A stretch of DNA of 7,023 bases from CBIFWW01 sp966186435 (GTDB taxonomy: Bacteria > Pseudomonadota > Gammaproteobacteria > Enterobacterales > Enterobacteriaceae), in NCBI GenBank assembly GCA_966186435.1, contig CBIFWW010000160.1, positions 1-7,023 on the forward strand, given 5' to 3'. Shown here in pieces: positions 1 to 6,539 of the stretch (position 1 is its first letter; each line of letters opens with the position of its first letter). Under the pieces are notes generated by a model. The model worked only from the letters and a program-made list of their open reading frames with translations. It had not been told where the DNA came from and made no database searches. The translations under genes and the position numbers were made by a program.

Positions 1-29
1 GTGTAGCCTTCACATTTCTGTGTCGGTAC

Positions 30-66
30 GGGAGGCGCATTATACGAGAATTCGTTTTAGCTGCAA
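30..66 (-). promoter_or_regulatory. Strong stringent-type sigma70 promoter for stable RNA genes off the left edge
   Basis: Read on the minus strand, the -35 element is TTGCAG (66-61), the spacer is 16 nt (60-45) and the -10 is a perfect TATAAT (44-39). It is followed directly by GCGCCTCCC (38-30). A GC-rich discriminator of this kind is the known hallmark of rRNA and tRNA promoters repressed by ppGpp/DksA. The A/T-rich stretch just upstream (about 70-105) resembles an UP element. The promoter points away from orn and leaves the window after a leader of about 30 nt. In E. coli, orn is followed by the tRNA-Gly genes glyV, glyX and glyY, so a tRNA-Gly cluster is the expected target. No tRNA body lies inside the window. 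Confidence 0.85.
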
Positions 67-152
67 CCCTTGGAAAGAAAAATTTCTTATTTTTTGTTTG
101 TTTGCCGATTAATTCGCCTAATCGATGATTTATTGGGCGAAACTAGCAACAG

Positions 153-173
153 GGCCTACCTTAACGGCAGGCC
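153..173 (-). terminator. Hairpin just downstream of orn, possible weak terminator
   Basis: On the minus strand, 8 nt downstream of the orn stop, the arms GGCCTGCC and GGTAGGCC pair over 8 bp (one G-T wobble) around a 5-nt loop, GTTAA. The plus-strand version has an A-C mismatch, so the structure fits minus-strand transcripts better. The following sequence is only mildly T-rich and lacks a continuous T run. It may be a weak terminator or a 3'-end stabilising hairpin rather than a full intrinsic terminator. Confidence 0.45.
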
Positions 174-180
174 GCCACGA

Positions 181-726
181 TTACAACTTAATAAAGTGTT
201 CGCGGTAATACGATAATTCGGCCACGGACTCACGGATGTCATCCATCGCCTGATGGGTGCCCTGCTTGGTGAAGCCCGGCAGGATTTCCGGTTTCCAACG
301 GCGGGCCAGCTCTTTCAGGGTGCTGACATCCAGATAACGATAGTGGAAATATGCCTCAAGCTGCGGCATATATTTAAACAGGAAGCGGCGATCCTGGCCG
401 ATGCTGTTGCCACAGATAGGGGATTTACCCGCCGGTACCCACTGCTCAAGGAAAGCAATGGTTGCCAGTTCGGCTTCACAGTCGCCTTGCTTGCTGGCTT
501 TAACCCGTTCAACCAGGCCGCTGCCGGTGTGGGTACGCACGTTCCAGTCATCCATCAGTGCTAATTGCTCGTCTGATTGATGGACTGCAATCACCGGACC
601 TTCTGCCAGGATAGTTAAGTTTGCATCAGTGACCAGGGTTGCAATTTCAATAATGCGATCCCGCTCCGGATCGAGGCCGGTCATTTCTAAATCAATCCAA
701 ATCAGATTGTTTTCATTCGTACTCAT
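181..726 (-). CDS. orn: Oligoribonuclease (3'-5' exoribonuclease)
   Basis: Oligoribonuclease degrades RNA fragments of 2-5 nt to mononucleotides in the cytoplasm. It finishes mRNA decay and, in bacteria that use it, the breakdown of pGpG from cyclic-di-GMP. The 181-residue product equals the E. coli length and is nearly identical to it throughout. All DEDDh catalytic residues are visible: D12 and E14 in DLEMTG, D112 in GQDRR, H158 in GTHQAMDD, and D162. The ATG at 726-724 is chosen because MSTNENN aligns with the E. coli N-terminus and a purine-rich GGGTGGA precedes it. An in-frame extension to 762 adds 12 residues absent from the family. The gene is transcribed divergently from rsgA and is followed by a hairpin, then by a stable-RNA promoter on the same strand. 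Confidence 0.98.
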   Translation of the reverse strand: MSTNENNLIWIDLEMTGLDPERDRIIEIATLVTDANLTILAEGPVIAVHQSDEQLALMDDWNVRTHTGSGLVERVKASKQGDCEAELATIAFLEQWVPAGKSPICGNSIGQDRRFLFKYMPQLEAYFHYRYLDVSTLKELARRWKPEILPGFTKQGTHQAMDDIRESVAELSYYREHFIKL

Positions 727-756
727 GTTATTTTCCACCCTTTGGTGTACCGGCCC

Positions 757-772
757 ACCCATGAGGATGGGT
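757..772. repeat. Perfect 6-bp inverted repeat in the orn leader
   Basis: The arms ACCCAT (757-762) and ATGGGT (767-772) are perfectly complementary with a 4-nt spacer, GAGG. The repeat lies 31 nt upstream of the orn start, within the probable 5' untranslated region of orn. It could form an RNA hairpin or be a protein site. I recognise no specific regulator. Confidence 0.45.
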
Positions 773-791
773 TAAATCGTATAATTCAAAG

Positions 792-812
792 GTACCCACA
801 ATTGCGGGGTAC
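792..812. repeat. Perfect 6-bp inverted repeat in the orn-rsgA divergent region
   Basis: The arms GTACCC (792-797) and GGGTAC (807-812) are perfectly complementary around a 9-nt spacer. The repeat overlaps the -35 element proposed for rsgA and sits in the middle of the divergent intergenic region, so it could be an operator for either gene. The regulator is unknown. Confidence 0.4.
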
Positions 813-829
813 AACCTTGCGTGTATCAT
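802..829 (+). promoter_or_regulatory. Putative rsgA promoter
   Basis: TTGCGG (802-807), a 16-nt spacer and TATCAT (824-829) form a plausible sigma70 promoter with a good -10 (5 of 6) and a poor -35 (3 of 6). Transcription would start near 836, giving a leader of roughly 34 nt before the rsgA TTG. A perfect TATAAT at 780-785 also exists but has no recognisable -35 at the proper distance. The assignment is a guess from sequence only. Confidence 0.35.
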
Positions 830-855
830 AGAGGTTTTGCCCTTCAGGGGCGACC

Positions 856-860
856 AGGAG
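856..860 (+). promoter_or_regulatory. Ribosome binding site that fixes the rsgA TTG start
   Basis: AGGAG at 856-860 lies 9 nt upstream of TTG at 870. No ATG is available near this position, so this Shine-Dalgarno match is the main nucleotide evidence for the TTG start. Confidence 0.8.
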
Positions 861-869
861 CCATCAAGA

Positions 870-1925
870 TTGAGCAAAAATAAACTCTCCAAGGGCCAGC
901 AGCGCCGCGTGAAAGAAAACCATCAGCGCCGCCTCAAACGCACTGAGGAGAAGGCTGACTACGACGACAACCTGTTCGGCGAACCGCGCGAAGGCATCGT
1001 CATCAGCCGCTTTGGTATGCACGCTGATGTCGAATCCGTAGAAGGGGAAGTCCATCGCTGCAATATCCGCCGCACAATCCGCTCATTGGTGACCGGTGAC
1101 CGCGTGGTCTGGCGCCCGGCGATCAATATCGCCGATGGCGTCAATATCAAAGGCATTGTCGAGGCCGTTCATGAGCGCACCTCGGTACTGACCCGCCCGG
1201 ACTTCTACGACGGGGTAAAACCTATCGCCGCCAACATCAACCAGATTGTGATTGTTTCTGCCATCTTGCCGGAGCTGTCACTTAATATTATTGACCGTTA
1301 TCTAGTGGCATGCGAAACCCTCAACGTTGAGCCGTTAATTGTATTGAACAAAATCGATTTGCTGGATGCGCAAGGCATGACCTTCGTTAACGAGCAAATG
1401 GATATCTACCGTCACATTGGCTACAAGGTGTTGATGGTATCCAGCCATCTAAATGAAGGGCTGAAACCACTGGAAGAGGCATTAACCGGGCGCATCAGTA
1501 TTTTTGCCGGCCAATCCGGCGTCGGGAAATCCAGCCTGCTGAATGCCTTATTGGGGCTGACCAGTGAGCAGATCCTGACCAATGACGTGTCCGATAACTC
1601 CGGTCTGGGCCAGCACACCACCACCGCCGCCCGTCTGTATCACTTCCCCCAAGGTGGCGATGTGATTGACTCCCCAGGGGTGCGTGAATTCGGGTTATGG
1701 CACCTGGAGCCGGAACAAATCACCCAAGGGTTTGTCGAATTCCATGATTATCTTGGGTTGTGTAAGTACCGGGATTGTAAACACGGCACCGATCCAGGCT
1801 GCGCCCTGCGGGAAGCCGTGGAGCAAGGCAAGATTGCCGAAACCCGCTTCGACAATTACCACCGCATTCTGGAAAGTATGGATGGGGTTAAAACCCGTAA
1901 GAACTTTTCTGATGCAGGTAACTGA
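870..1925 (+). CDS. rsgA: Ribosome small subunit-dependent GTPase A
   Basis: RsgA (YjeQ) is a circularly permuted GTPase that binds the decoding centre of the 30S subunit late in assembly and releases RbfA. The 351-residue product is very similar to E. coli RsgA (350). Visible parts are a basic N-terminal tail (residues 1-25), an OB-fold region (about 35-110), and the permuted GTPase motifs NKID (160-163, G4), GQSGVGKSS (214-222, G1/P-loop) and DSPG (267-270, G3). A C-terminal zinc site has C298, C303, H305 and C311. The TTG at 870 is preferred because SKNKLSKGQQRRV aligns with the family N-terminus and AGGAG precedes it; an in-frame upstream extension to 837 has no family support. The gene starts the rsgA-psd-mscM array, with 95 nt before psd. 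Confidence 0.97.
   Translation: MSKNKLSKGQQRRVKENHQRRLKRTEEKADYDDNLFGEPREGIVISRFGMHADVESVEGEVHRCNIRRTIRSLVTGDRVVWRPAINIADGVNIKGIVEAVHERTSVLTRPDFYDGVKPIAANINQIVIVSAILPELSLNIIDRYLVACETLNVEPLIVLNKIDLLDAQGMTFVNEQMDIYRHIGYKVLMVSSHLNEGLKPLEEALTGRISIFAGQSGVGKSSLLNALLGLTSEQILTNDVSDNSGLGQHTTTAARLYHFPQGGDVIDSPGVREFGLWHLEPEQITQGFVEFHDYLGLCKYRDCKHGTDPGCALREAVEQGKIAETRFDNYHRILESMDGVKTRKNFSDAGN
1712..1739 (+). promoter_or_regulatory. Candidate sigmaE promoter for psd inside rsgA
   Basis: GGAACAA (1712-1718), a 16-nt spacer and TCGAA (1735-1739) resemble the sigmaE pattern GGAACTT-N16-TCTGA/TCAAA in both spacing and position. In E. coli, psd-mscM is known to be driven partly by a sigmaE promoter located within rsgA, which makes this worth noting. 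The same bases are constrained by the conserved RsgA protein, so the match may be chance. The proposed transcript would have a leader of about 275 nt. Confidence 0.3.
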
Positions 1926-1930
1926 CAACC

Positions 1931-1944
1931 GCGGCGGCTGCCGC
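1931..1944 (+). other. Short GC hairpin after the rsgA stop
   Basis: GCGGC (1931-1935) and GCCGC (1940-1944) pair perfectly around a 4-nt loop, GGCT, starting 5 nt after the rsgA stop codon. There is no T tract after it (CTAAAATC follows), so it is not a standard intrinsic terminator. Confidence 0.5.
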
Positions 1945-1966
1945 TAAAATCAGCGCCCTTTCGCTC

Positions 1967-1987
1967 TGCCCGGTGGTTCACCGGGCA
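1967..1987 (+). other. Perfect 9-bp hairpin in the rsgA-psd gap
   Basis: The arms TGCCCGGTG (1967-1975) and CACCGGGCA (1979-1987) are perfectly complementary with a 3-nt loop, GTT, making a very stable stem. AAGGACTAGC follows, so there is no T run on this strand, and none on the other. It is probably an RNA processing or stability element in the psd leader, or a reduction signal between rsgA and psd, rather than a terminator. Confidence 0.6.
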
Positions 1988-2009
1988 AGGACTAGCAACA
2001 ATTCTGGCC

Positions 2010-2015
2010 TGGAGG
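2010..2015 (+). promoter_or_regulatory. Ribosome binding site that fixes the psd TTG start
   Basis: TGGAGG at 2010-2015 ends 5 nt before TTG at 2021. It supports the TTG over the in-frame GTG at 1973, which lies inside the 1967-1987 hairpin and has no family support. Confidence 0.8.
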
Positions 2016-2020
2016 CTACT

Positions 2021-3112
2021 TTGCTAAACGACATCAAACTTTCGCTTCAATACATTCTGCCGAAACTGTGGCTCACTCGCCTGGCGGGCTGGGGCGCAAG
2101 TAAACGTGCCGGCTGGCTAACTAAAGCGGTCATTGACCTGTTTGTGAAGTATTACAAAGTGAATATGTCCGAAGCACTGCGCTCGGATACCGCCAGCTAC
2201 CGCACCTTTAACGATTTCTTCGTGCGCCCGCTACGCGACGGTGTGCGCCCGGTCAACAACGATCCTAACGTGCTGGTGATGCCCGCCGATGGCGTAATTA
2301 GCCAACTCGGCCCGATTGAAGACAATAAAATTCTGCAAGCCAAGGGCCATAACTACACCCTGGAAGCCCTGCTGGCCGGTAATCATCAGATGGCCGATCT
2401 GTTCCGTAACGGCCAGTTTGCCACCACTTACCTCTCCCCACGTGATTACCACCGGGTGCATATGCCGTGCAACGGTATCCTGCGGGAGATGATTTATGTG
2501 CCGGGCGACCTGTTCTCTGTTAACCACTTAACCGCTCAGAACGTGCCAAACTTGTTCGCCCGTAACGAGCGCGTTATCTGCCTGTTCGATACCGAGTTTG
2601 GCCCGATGGCGCAAATTCTGGTGGGTGCCACCATTGTTGGCAGCATCGAAACCGTCTGGGCGGGCACCATCACCCCACCGCGCGAAGGCATCATCAAGCG
2701 CTGGGCTTACCCTGCCGGTGAAGCCGATGGCGCTGTCGCCCTGCTGAAAGGCCAGGAAATGGGCCGCTTCAAACTTGGCTCAACGGTGATCAACCTGTTT
2801 GCACCAGGCCAGGTTAACCTGATTAGTGGCTTACAAAACCTTTCCATAACTAAGCTAGGTGAAGCGCTGGCGGTGTCTGCTCAGGTCACTGCCGAAGTTG
2901 AAGCCGAGGTGGTTGCCGAGCCGGAGGTAGTTAAGCCGGTTATCGTGGAGCCAGAAATTGTCGCTGAACCGGTATCTACTCCTGCTGATGAAGCAATTGT
3001 GGAAACAGCCCCGGTAGCTGAACCGGGTACTGCCACTGCGCCGCCGACTGCGCCAAAACCTGAAGCAACGGATGCCTCAACCACTAAGCCAAGTGAGAAT
3101 ACCCCTCGCTGA
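2021..3112 (+). CDS. psd: Phosphatidylserine decarboxylase proenzyme
   Basis: Psd converts phosphatidylserine to phosphatidylethanolamine at the inner membrane, the last step in making the main enterobacterial phospholipid. The proenzyme cleaves itself between G253 and S254 of the LGST motif, and S254 becomes the pyruvoyl prosthetic group. D90 (in MPADGV), H144 and H147 (in RDYHRVH) are present, at the same numbering as E. coli for the catalytic D90-H147-S254 set, so self-processing should work. The start is TTG at 2021, giving a 363-residue protein beginning LLNDIKLSLQYILPKL, preceded by GGAGG. Compared with E. coli (322) the conserved enzyme ends near residue 286 and is followed by about 77 residues rich in Val, Ala, Pro and Glu with repeated AEPE/VEPE-like units; this is probably disordered. 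mscM follows after 58 nt. Confidence 0.97.
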   Translation: MLNDIKLSLQYILPKLWLTRLAGWGASKRAGWLTKAVIDLFVKYYKVNMSEALRSDTASYRTFNDFFVRPLRDGVRPVNNDPNVLVMPADGVISQLGPIEDNKILQAKGHNYTLEALLAGNHQMADLFRNGQFATTYLSPRDYHRVHMPCNGILREMIYVPGDLFSVNHLTAQNVPNLFARNERVICLFDTEFGPMAQILVGATIVGSIETVWAGTITPPREGIIKRWAYPAGEADGAVALLKGQEMGRFKLGSTVINLFAPGQVNLISGLQNLSITKLGEALAVSAQVTAEVEAEVVAEPEVVKPVIVEPEIVAEPVSTPADEAIVETAPVAEPGTATAPPTAPKPEATDASTTKPSENTPR

Positions 3113-3131
3113 TTAAAAGCCCCTCTCACTT
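3091..3131 (+). other. Long-loop stem spanning the psd stop codon
   Basis: AAGTGAGA (3091-3098) and TCTCACTT (3124-3131) are perfectly complementary over 8 bp and enclose the psd stop codon in a 25-nt loop. The 3' arm lies directly next to the following hairpin (3132-3149), so the two could stack. It could influence translation termination, mRNA stability or coupling to mscM. Confidence 0.45.
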
Positions 3132-3149
3132 AGCCTACTGGGATAGGCT
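3132..3149 (+). other. Hairpin between psd and mscM
   Basis: AGCCTA (3132-3137) and TAGGCT (3144-3149) pair perfectly around a 6-nt loop, CTGGGA. TTAAACTT follows, a weak T-rich tail. It may act as a partial attenuator that lowers mscM expression relative to psd, or as an mRNA stabiliser. It ends 8 nt before the mscM Shine-Dalgarno AAGGAAG (3158-3164). Confidence 0.5.
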
Positions 3150-3170
3150 TTAAACTTAAGGAAGACTGAC

Positions 3171-6100
3171 GTGCGCCTGTTTATCACTTTTCTGATGGCC
3201 TGGTGCCTCAGCCTGGGGGCGCACGCAGCAAGCGCCCCCGACGCCAAACAGATTACCCAAGAACTTGAACAGGCCAAGTCGGCAAAAAATCAGCCCGGCC
3301 AGGCCGAAACCATAGAGGCGCTGCAAAGCGCCCTTAACGCCCTTGATGAGCGCAAAGGCTCACTCGAGCGTGCCGATCAGTATCAAAAAGTCATTGATAA
3401 CTACCCCAAACTGACACAAACGCTGCGCCAGCAAATTGAAGGCCAACCTGCGGAGGCCCGTAAAGCCCCGGAAAATCTCTCTGTGGATGCCCTAAGTCAG
3501 GAAGTGCTCCAGGTTAGCGCCCAGTTGCTAGACAAGAGCCGCCAGGCCCAGCAAGAGCAAGATCGCGCCCGGGAAATCAGTGACTCCCTCAGCCAGCTGC
3601 CACAAAAACAAACCGACGCACGGCGCCAGCTTAATGAAGTAGAACGCCGCCTGGCTAACCTCTCCTCCAGCAATAGCACACCACAAGCCCAGGCCCAGCT
3701 GTTGGCGCTACAGGCTGATTCCGCCCGCCTCAAGGCCGTAGTGGATGAGCTGGAGCTGGCCCAGCTTTCAGCCAATAACCGCCAGGAATTAGCGCGGATG
3801 CGCAGTGAAGTAGCGCAAAAGCAAAGTAGCCTACTAGATGCTTATCTCCAGGCGCTGCGTAATCAATTGAATAACCAACGCCAGCGAGAAGCGGAGAAAG
3901 CCCTGCAAAGCACTGAAATGCTGGCGGAGAATAATACTAACCTGCCGTCAGAGCTGCAAAAGCAGTTCAAGAACAACCGCGAGCTGTCTCAGGCATTGAA
4001 TCAACAATCCCAACGCATGGATTTAGTAGCCTCCCAACAACGTCAGGCCGCCAACCAGATTCTGGAGGTGCGTCAGGCTCTCAATACTCTGCGTGAACAA
4101 TCCCAGTGGTTGGGGGTGTCTAATGTATTGGGCGAAGCCCTGCGCGCCCAGGTGGCCCGTTTGCCGGACATGCCCAAGCCCCAGCAATTAGATACCGAAA
4201 TGGCTGAGCTGCGGGTACAGCGCCTGCATTTTGAAGCATTGATGAATGCCCAAAAACAGTTGAGCCAGACGCAAGAGATAGGCGGCCAGCCAATTACCGC
4301 TGAACAGCGTCAAATCCTGGATGCCCAGCTGCGCACCCAACGCTCCCTACTCAACTCTTTGCTCCAGGGCGGGGATACTCTGCTGCTTGAGCTGACCAAG
4401 TTGAAGGTCGCCAATAGTCAGTTGGAGGATGCGCTTAAAGAGGTTAACGAAGCCACCCACCGCTACCTGTTCTGGACCGCCGATGTTAGCCCGTTGACCT
4501 TATCCTGGCCCATCAGCGTGGCCCAGGATTTACGCACCCTACTCTCTCTGGACTCGATCAATCAGGTGGGCAAAGCCTTTGTGATGATGGCAACCAGCCG
4601 CGAGACTTTGCTGCCGCTGTTTGGTGCCTTGATTCTGGTGGGGTTCAGCCTAAGCTCCCGCCGCCACTTTAGCGCCTTCCTCAATCGGGCCAGCGACAAA
4701 GTCGGCAAGGTGACCCAAGATCACTTTATGTTGACCCTGCGCACCCTGTTCTGGTCGATACTGGTGGCCTCCCCGCTGCCGGTGCTGTGGGCCGCCATCG
4801 GTCATGGTCTGGCTTCTGCCTGGCCCTTCCCCATCGCCGTAGCCATTGGTGACGGCGTGAGTGCCACAGTGCCGCTGCTATGGGTGGTGATGATTTGTGC
4901 CAACTTCGCCCGCCCGACGGGGCTGTTTGTGGTGCACTTTGGCTGGCCACGGGAGCGTGTCGCCCGGGCCATGCGCTATTACGTTATGAGTATATTTTTT
5001 ATCGTGCCGCTGATCATGGCGCTGATCACCTTCGATAATCTTAACGACCGTGAATTCTCCAGCACCCTTGGCCGCATCTGTTTTATGCTGATTTGCGGGG
5101 CGCTGGCGATTGTTACCCTGAGCCTGAAGCGGGCCGGGCTGCCGCTGTATCTGGATAATGAAGGTAACGGGGATAACATTAGCAATCGGGTGTTGTGGAA
5201 CCTGATGCTGTGTGCCCCGCTGGTGGCCCTGCTGGCTTCCGCCGTAGGCTATCTGGCCACTTCTCAGGCGCTACTGGCCCGCCTAGAAACCTCTGTGGCT
5301 ATTTGGTTCCTGCTGCTGGTGGTGTATCACGTTATCCGCCGCTGGATGCTGATCCAACGGCGCCGTCTGGCCTTCGATCGGGCCAGGCAAAAACGGGCCG
5401 ATCGCCTGGCCCAGCGTGCCCGTGGCGAAGATGAACCGGCCCAGCCCCACAGCATTGAGGGCAGCCTGGAGCATGAAGAGCCGGTGATTGACCTCGACGC
5501 CATCAGCGCCCAATCCCTGCGCTTAGTGCGCTCGCTGCTGACCCTGGTGGCGTTGGTGTCGGTGATTTTATTGTGGTCAGAGATTCACTCGGCCTTTAGC
5601 TTCCTCGGGAATATCACCCTGTGGGATGCCACCTCCACGGTGCAAGGGGTGGAAAGCCTGGAGCCGATTTCGTTAGGGGCGGTGCTGATTGCCATTATGG
5701 TGCTGATTATCACCACCCTGCTGGTGCGTAACCTCCCGGCCCTGCTGGAGCTGGCGTTATTGCAACACCTTAGCCTGACGCCGGGCACCGGCTATGCCAT
5801 TACCACCATCACCAAATACCTGCTGTTGCTGATTGGTGGCCTGGTGGGCTTCTCGATGATTGGCATTGAGTGGGCGAAGTTGCAGTGGTTGGTGGCAGCA
5901 TTGGGTGTGGGGTTGGGCTTCGGTTTGCAGGAGATTTTTGCCAACTTTATCTCTGGCTTGATTATCCTGTTCGAGAAGCCGATTCGCATCGGCGATACCG
6001 TGACTATTCGCGATCTGACCGGGAGCATCACCAAGATCAATACCCGCGCCACCACCATCAGCGACTGGGACCGCAAAGAGATCATCGTACCGAACAAGGC

Positions 6101-6506
6101 CTTTATTACTGAGCAGTTTATTAACTGGTCACTGTCGGACTCGGTCACCCGCGTGGTGTTAACCGTGCCCGCTCCTTCAGAAGCCAATACCGAAGAGGTA
6201 CACGACATCCTGCTGCAAGCCGCGGAACGCTGCTCGCTGGTGCTGGATAACCCGCCGCCAGAAGCCTATCTGGTGGATTTGCAGCAAGGGGTGCAGATTT
6301 TCGAACTGCGCATCTATGCGGCGGAAATGGGCCACCGTATGCCGCTGCGCCATGAGATCCATCAGTTGATCCTGCAAGGCTACCGTAAGCACGGCATCGA
6401 CCTGCCATTCCCACCGTTCCAGGCGCGGCTGGAGAATATGGGTACCAAAACTACCAGCGCACTGCAATCGGCGGGGCGCGGTCGGCGGATGCCTGGGGGC
6501 TTGTAG
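3171..6506 (+). CDS. mscM: Miniconductance mechanosensitive channel MscM (YjeP)
   Basis: MscM is a large inner-membrane channel of the MscS family that opens under membrane tension and helps release solutes on hypo-osmotic shock. The 1111-residue product is close to E. coli YjeP (1107). It starts with GTG at 3171, preceded by AAGGAAG 6 nt upstream. Order of parts: signal peptide (1-19, AHA just before the likely cut); a long Gln/Glu/Arg-rich periplasmic coiled-coil region (about 24-470); roughly eleven membrane helices (about 481-497, 526-546, 565-580, 605-622, 635-652, 676-697, 708-724, 787-803, 835-853, 884-900, 904-934); a charged cytoplasmic loop (about 728-780); the pore helix with LGVGLGFGLQEIFANF (911-926); then the MscS beta and C-terminal domains (about 935-1085). 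It sits 58 nt after psd and is probably co-transcribed with it. No sign of truncation. Confidence 0.96.
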   Translation: MRLFITFLMAWCLSLGAHAASAPDAKQITQELEQAKSAKNQPGQAETIEALQSALNALDERKGSLERADQYQKVIDNYPKLTQTLRQQIEGQPAEARKAPENLSVDALSQEVLQVSAQLLDKSRQAQQEQDRAREISDSLSQLPQKQTDARRQLNEVERRLANLSSSNSTPQAQAQLLALQADSARLKAVVDELELAQLSANNRQELARMRSEVAQKQSSLLDAYLQALRNQLNNQRQREAEKALQSTEMLAENNTNLPSELQKQFKNNRELSQALNQQSQRMDLVASQQRQAANQILEVRQALNTLREQSQWLGVSNVLGEALRAQVARLPDMPKPQQLDTEMAELRVQRLHFEALMNAQKQLSQTQEIGGQPITAEQRQILDAQLRTQRSLLNSLLQGGDTLLLELTKLKVANSQLEDALKEVNEATHRYLFWTADVSPLTLSWPISVAQDLRTLLSLDSINQVGKAFVMMATSRETLLPLFGALILVGFSLSSRRHFSAFLNRASDKVGKVTQDHFMLTLRTLFWSILVASPLPVLWAAIGHGLASAWPFPIAVAIGDGVSATVPLLWVVMICANFARPTGLFVVHFGWPRERVARAMRYYVMSIFFIVPLIMALITFDNLNDREFSSTLGRICFMLICGALAIVTLSLKRAGLPLYLDNEGNGDNISNRVLWNLMLCAPLVALLASAVGYLATSQALLARLETSVAIWFLLLVVYHVIRRWMLIQRRRLAFDRARQKRADRLAQRARGEDEPAQPHSIEGSLEHEEPVIDLDAISAQSLRLVRSLLTLVALVSVILLWSEIHSAFSFLGNITLWDATSTVQGVESLEPISLGAVLIAIMVLIITTLLVRNLPALLELALLQHLSLTPGTGYAITTITKYLLLLIGGLVGFSMIGIEWAKLQWLVAALGVGLGFGLQEIFANFISGLIILFEKPIRIGDTVTIRDLTGSITKINTRATTISDWDRKEIIVPNKAFITEQFINWSLSDSVTRVVLTVPAPSEANTEEVHDILLQAAERCSLVLDNPPPEAYLVDLQQGVQIFELRIYAAEMGHRMPLRHEIHQLILQGYRKHGIDLPFPPFQARLENMGTKTTSALQSAGRGRRMPGGL

Positions 6507-6511
6507 AAAGC

Positions 6512-6533
6512 AAAAAGCCCGCTTGCGAGCCTC
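6512..6533 (-). terminator. Intrinsic terminator on the minus strand, tRNA-type
   Basis: On the minus strand GCTCGC (6530-6525) and GCGGGC (6522-6517) pair with one G-T wobble and are followed directly by TTTTT (6516-6512). The formal loop is only AA, so the innermost pairs would open. On the plus strand the same stem has a C-A mismatch and no T run, so it fits transcription arriving from the right. It sits 7 nt beyond the tRNA-Asn-like 3' end and looks like the terminator of a lost or displaced tRNA gene. It starts 6 nt after the mscM stop and might also slow mscM transcripts. Confidence 0.65.
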
Positions 6534-6539
6534 TTAAAT

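Noticed and set aside
727..762. A 12-residue N-terminal extension of orn
   Set aside because: Family alignment places the start at 726 with MSTNENN, and a purine-rich site precedes that ATG; the extension has no known counterpart.
837..869. An 11-residue N-terminal extension of rsgA from TTG 837
   Set aside because: The AGGAG at 856-860 lies inside this extension and serves the TTG at 870, which matches the family N-terminus.
1973..2020. A 16-residue N-terminal extension of psd from GTG 1973
   Set aside because: The GTG is inside a very stable hairpin, and TGGAGG at 2010-2015 plus the family N-terminus support TTG 2021.
2881..3129. Minus-strand 82-residue Ser/Thr/Gly-rich ORF opposite the Psd tail
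   Set aside because: It is the reverse reading of the repetitive GC-rich Psd tail codons, with no ribosome binding site or recognisable features.
5792..6208. Minus-strand 138-residue ORF opposite the MscM pore region
   Set aside because: It lies wholly opposite a highly conserved coding region and reads as a shadow, with no independent start signal.
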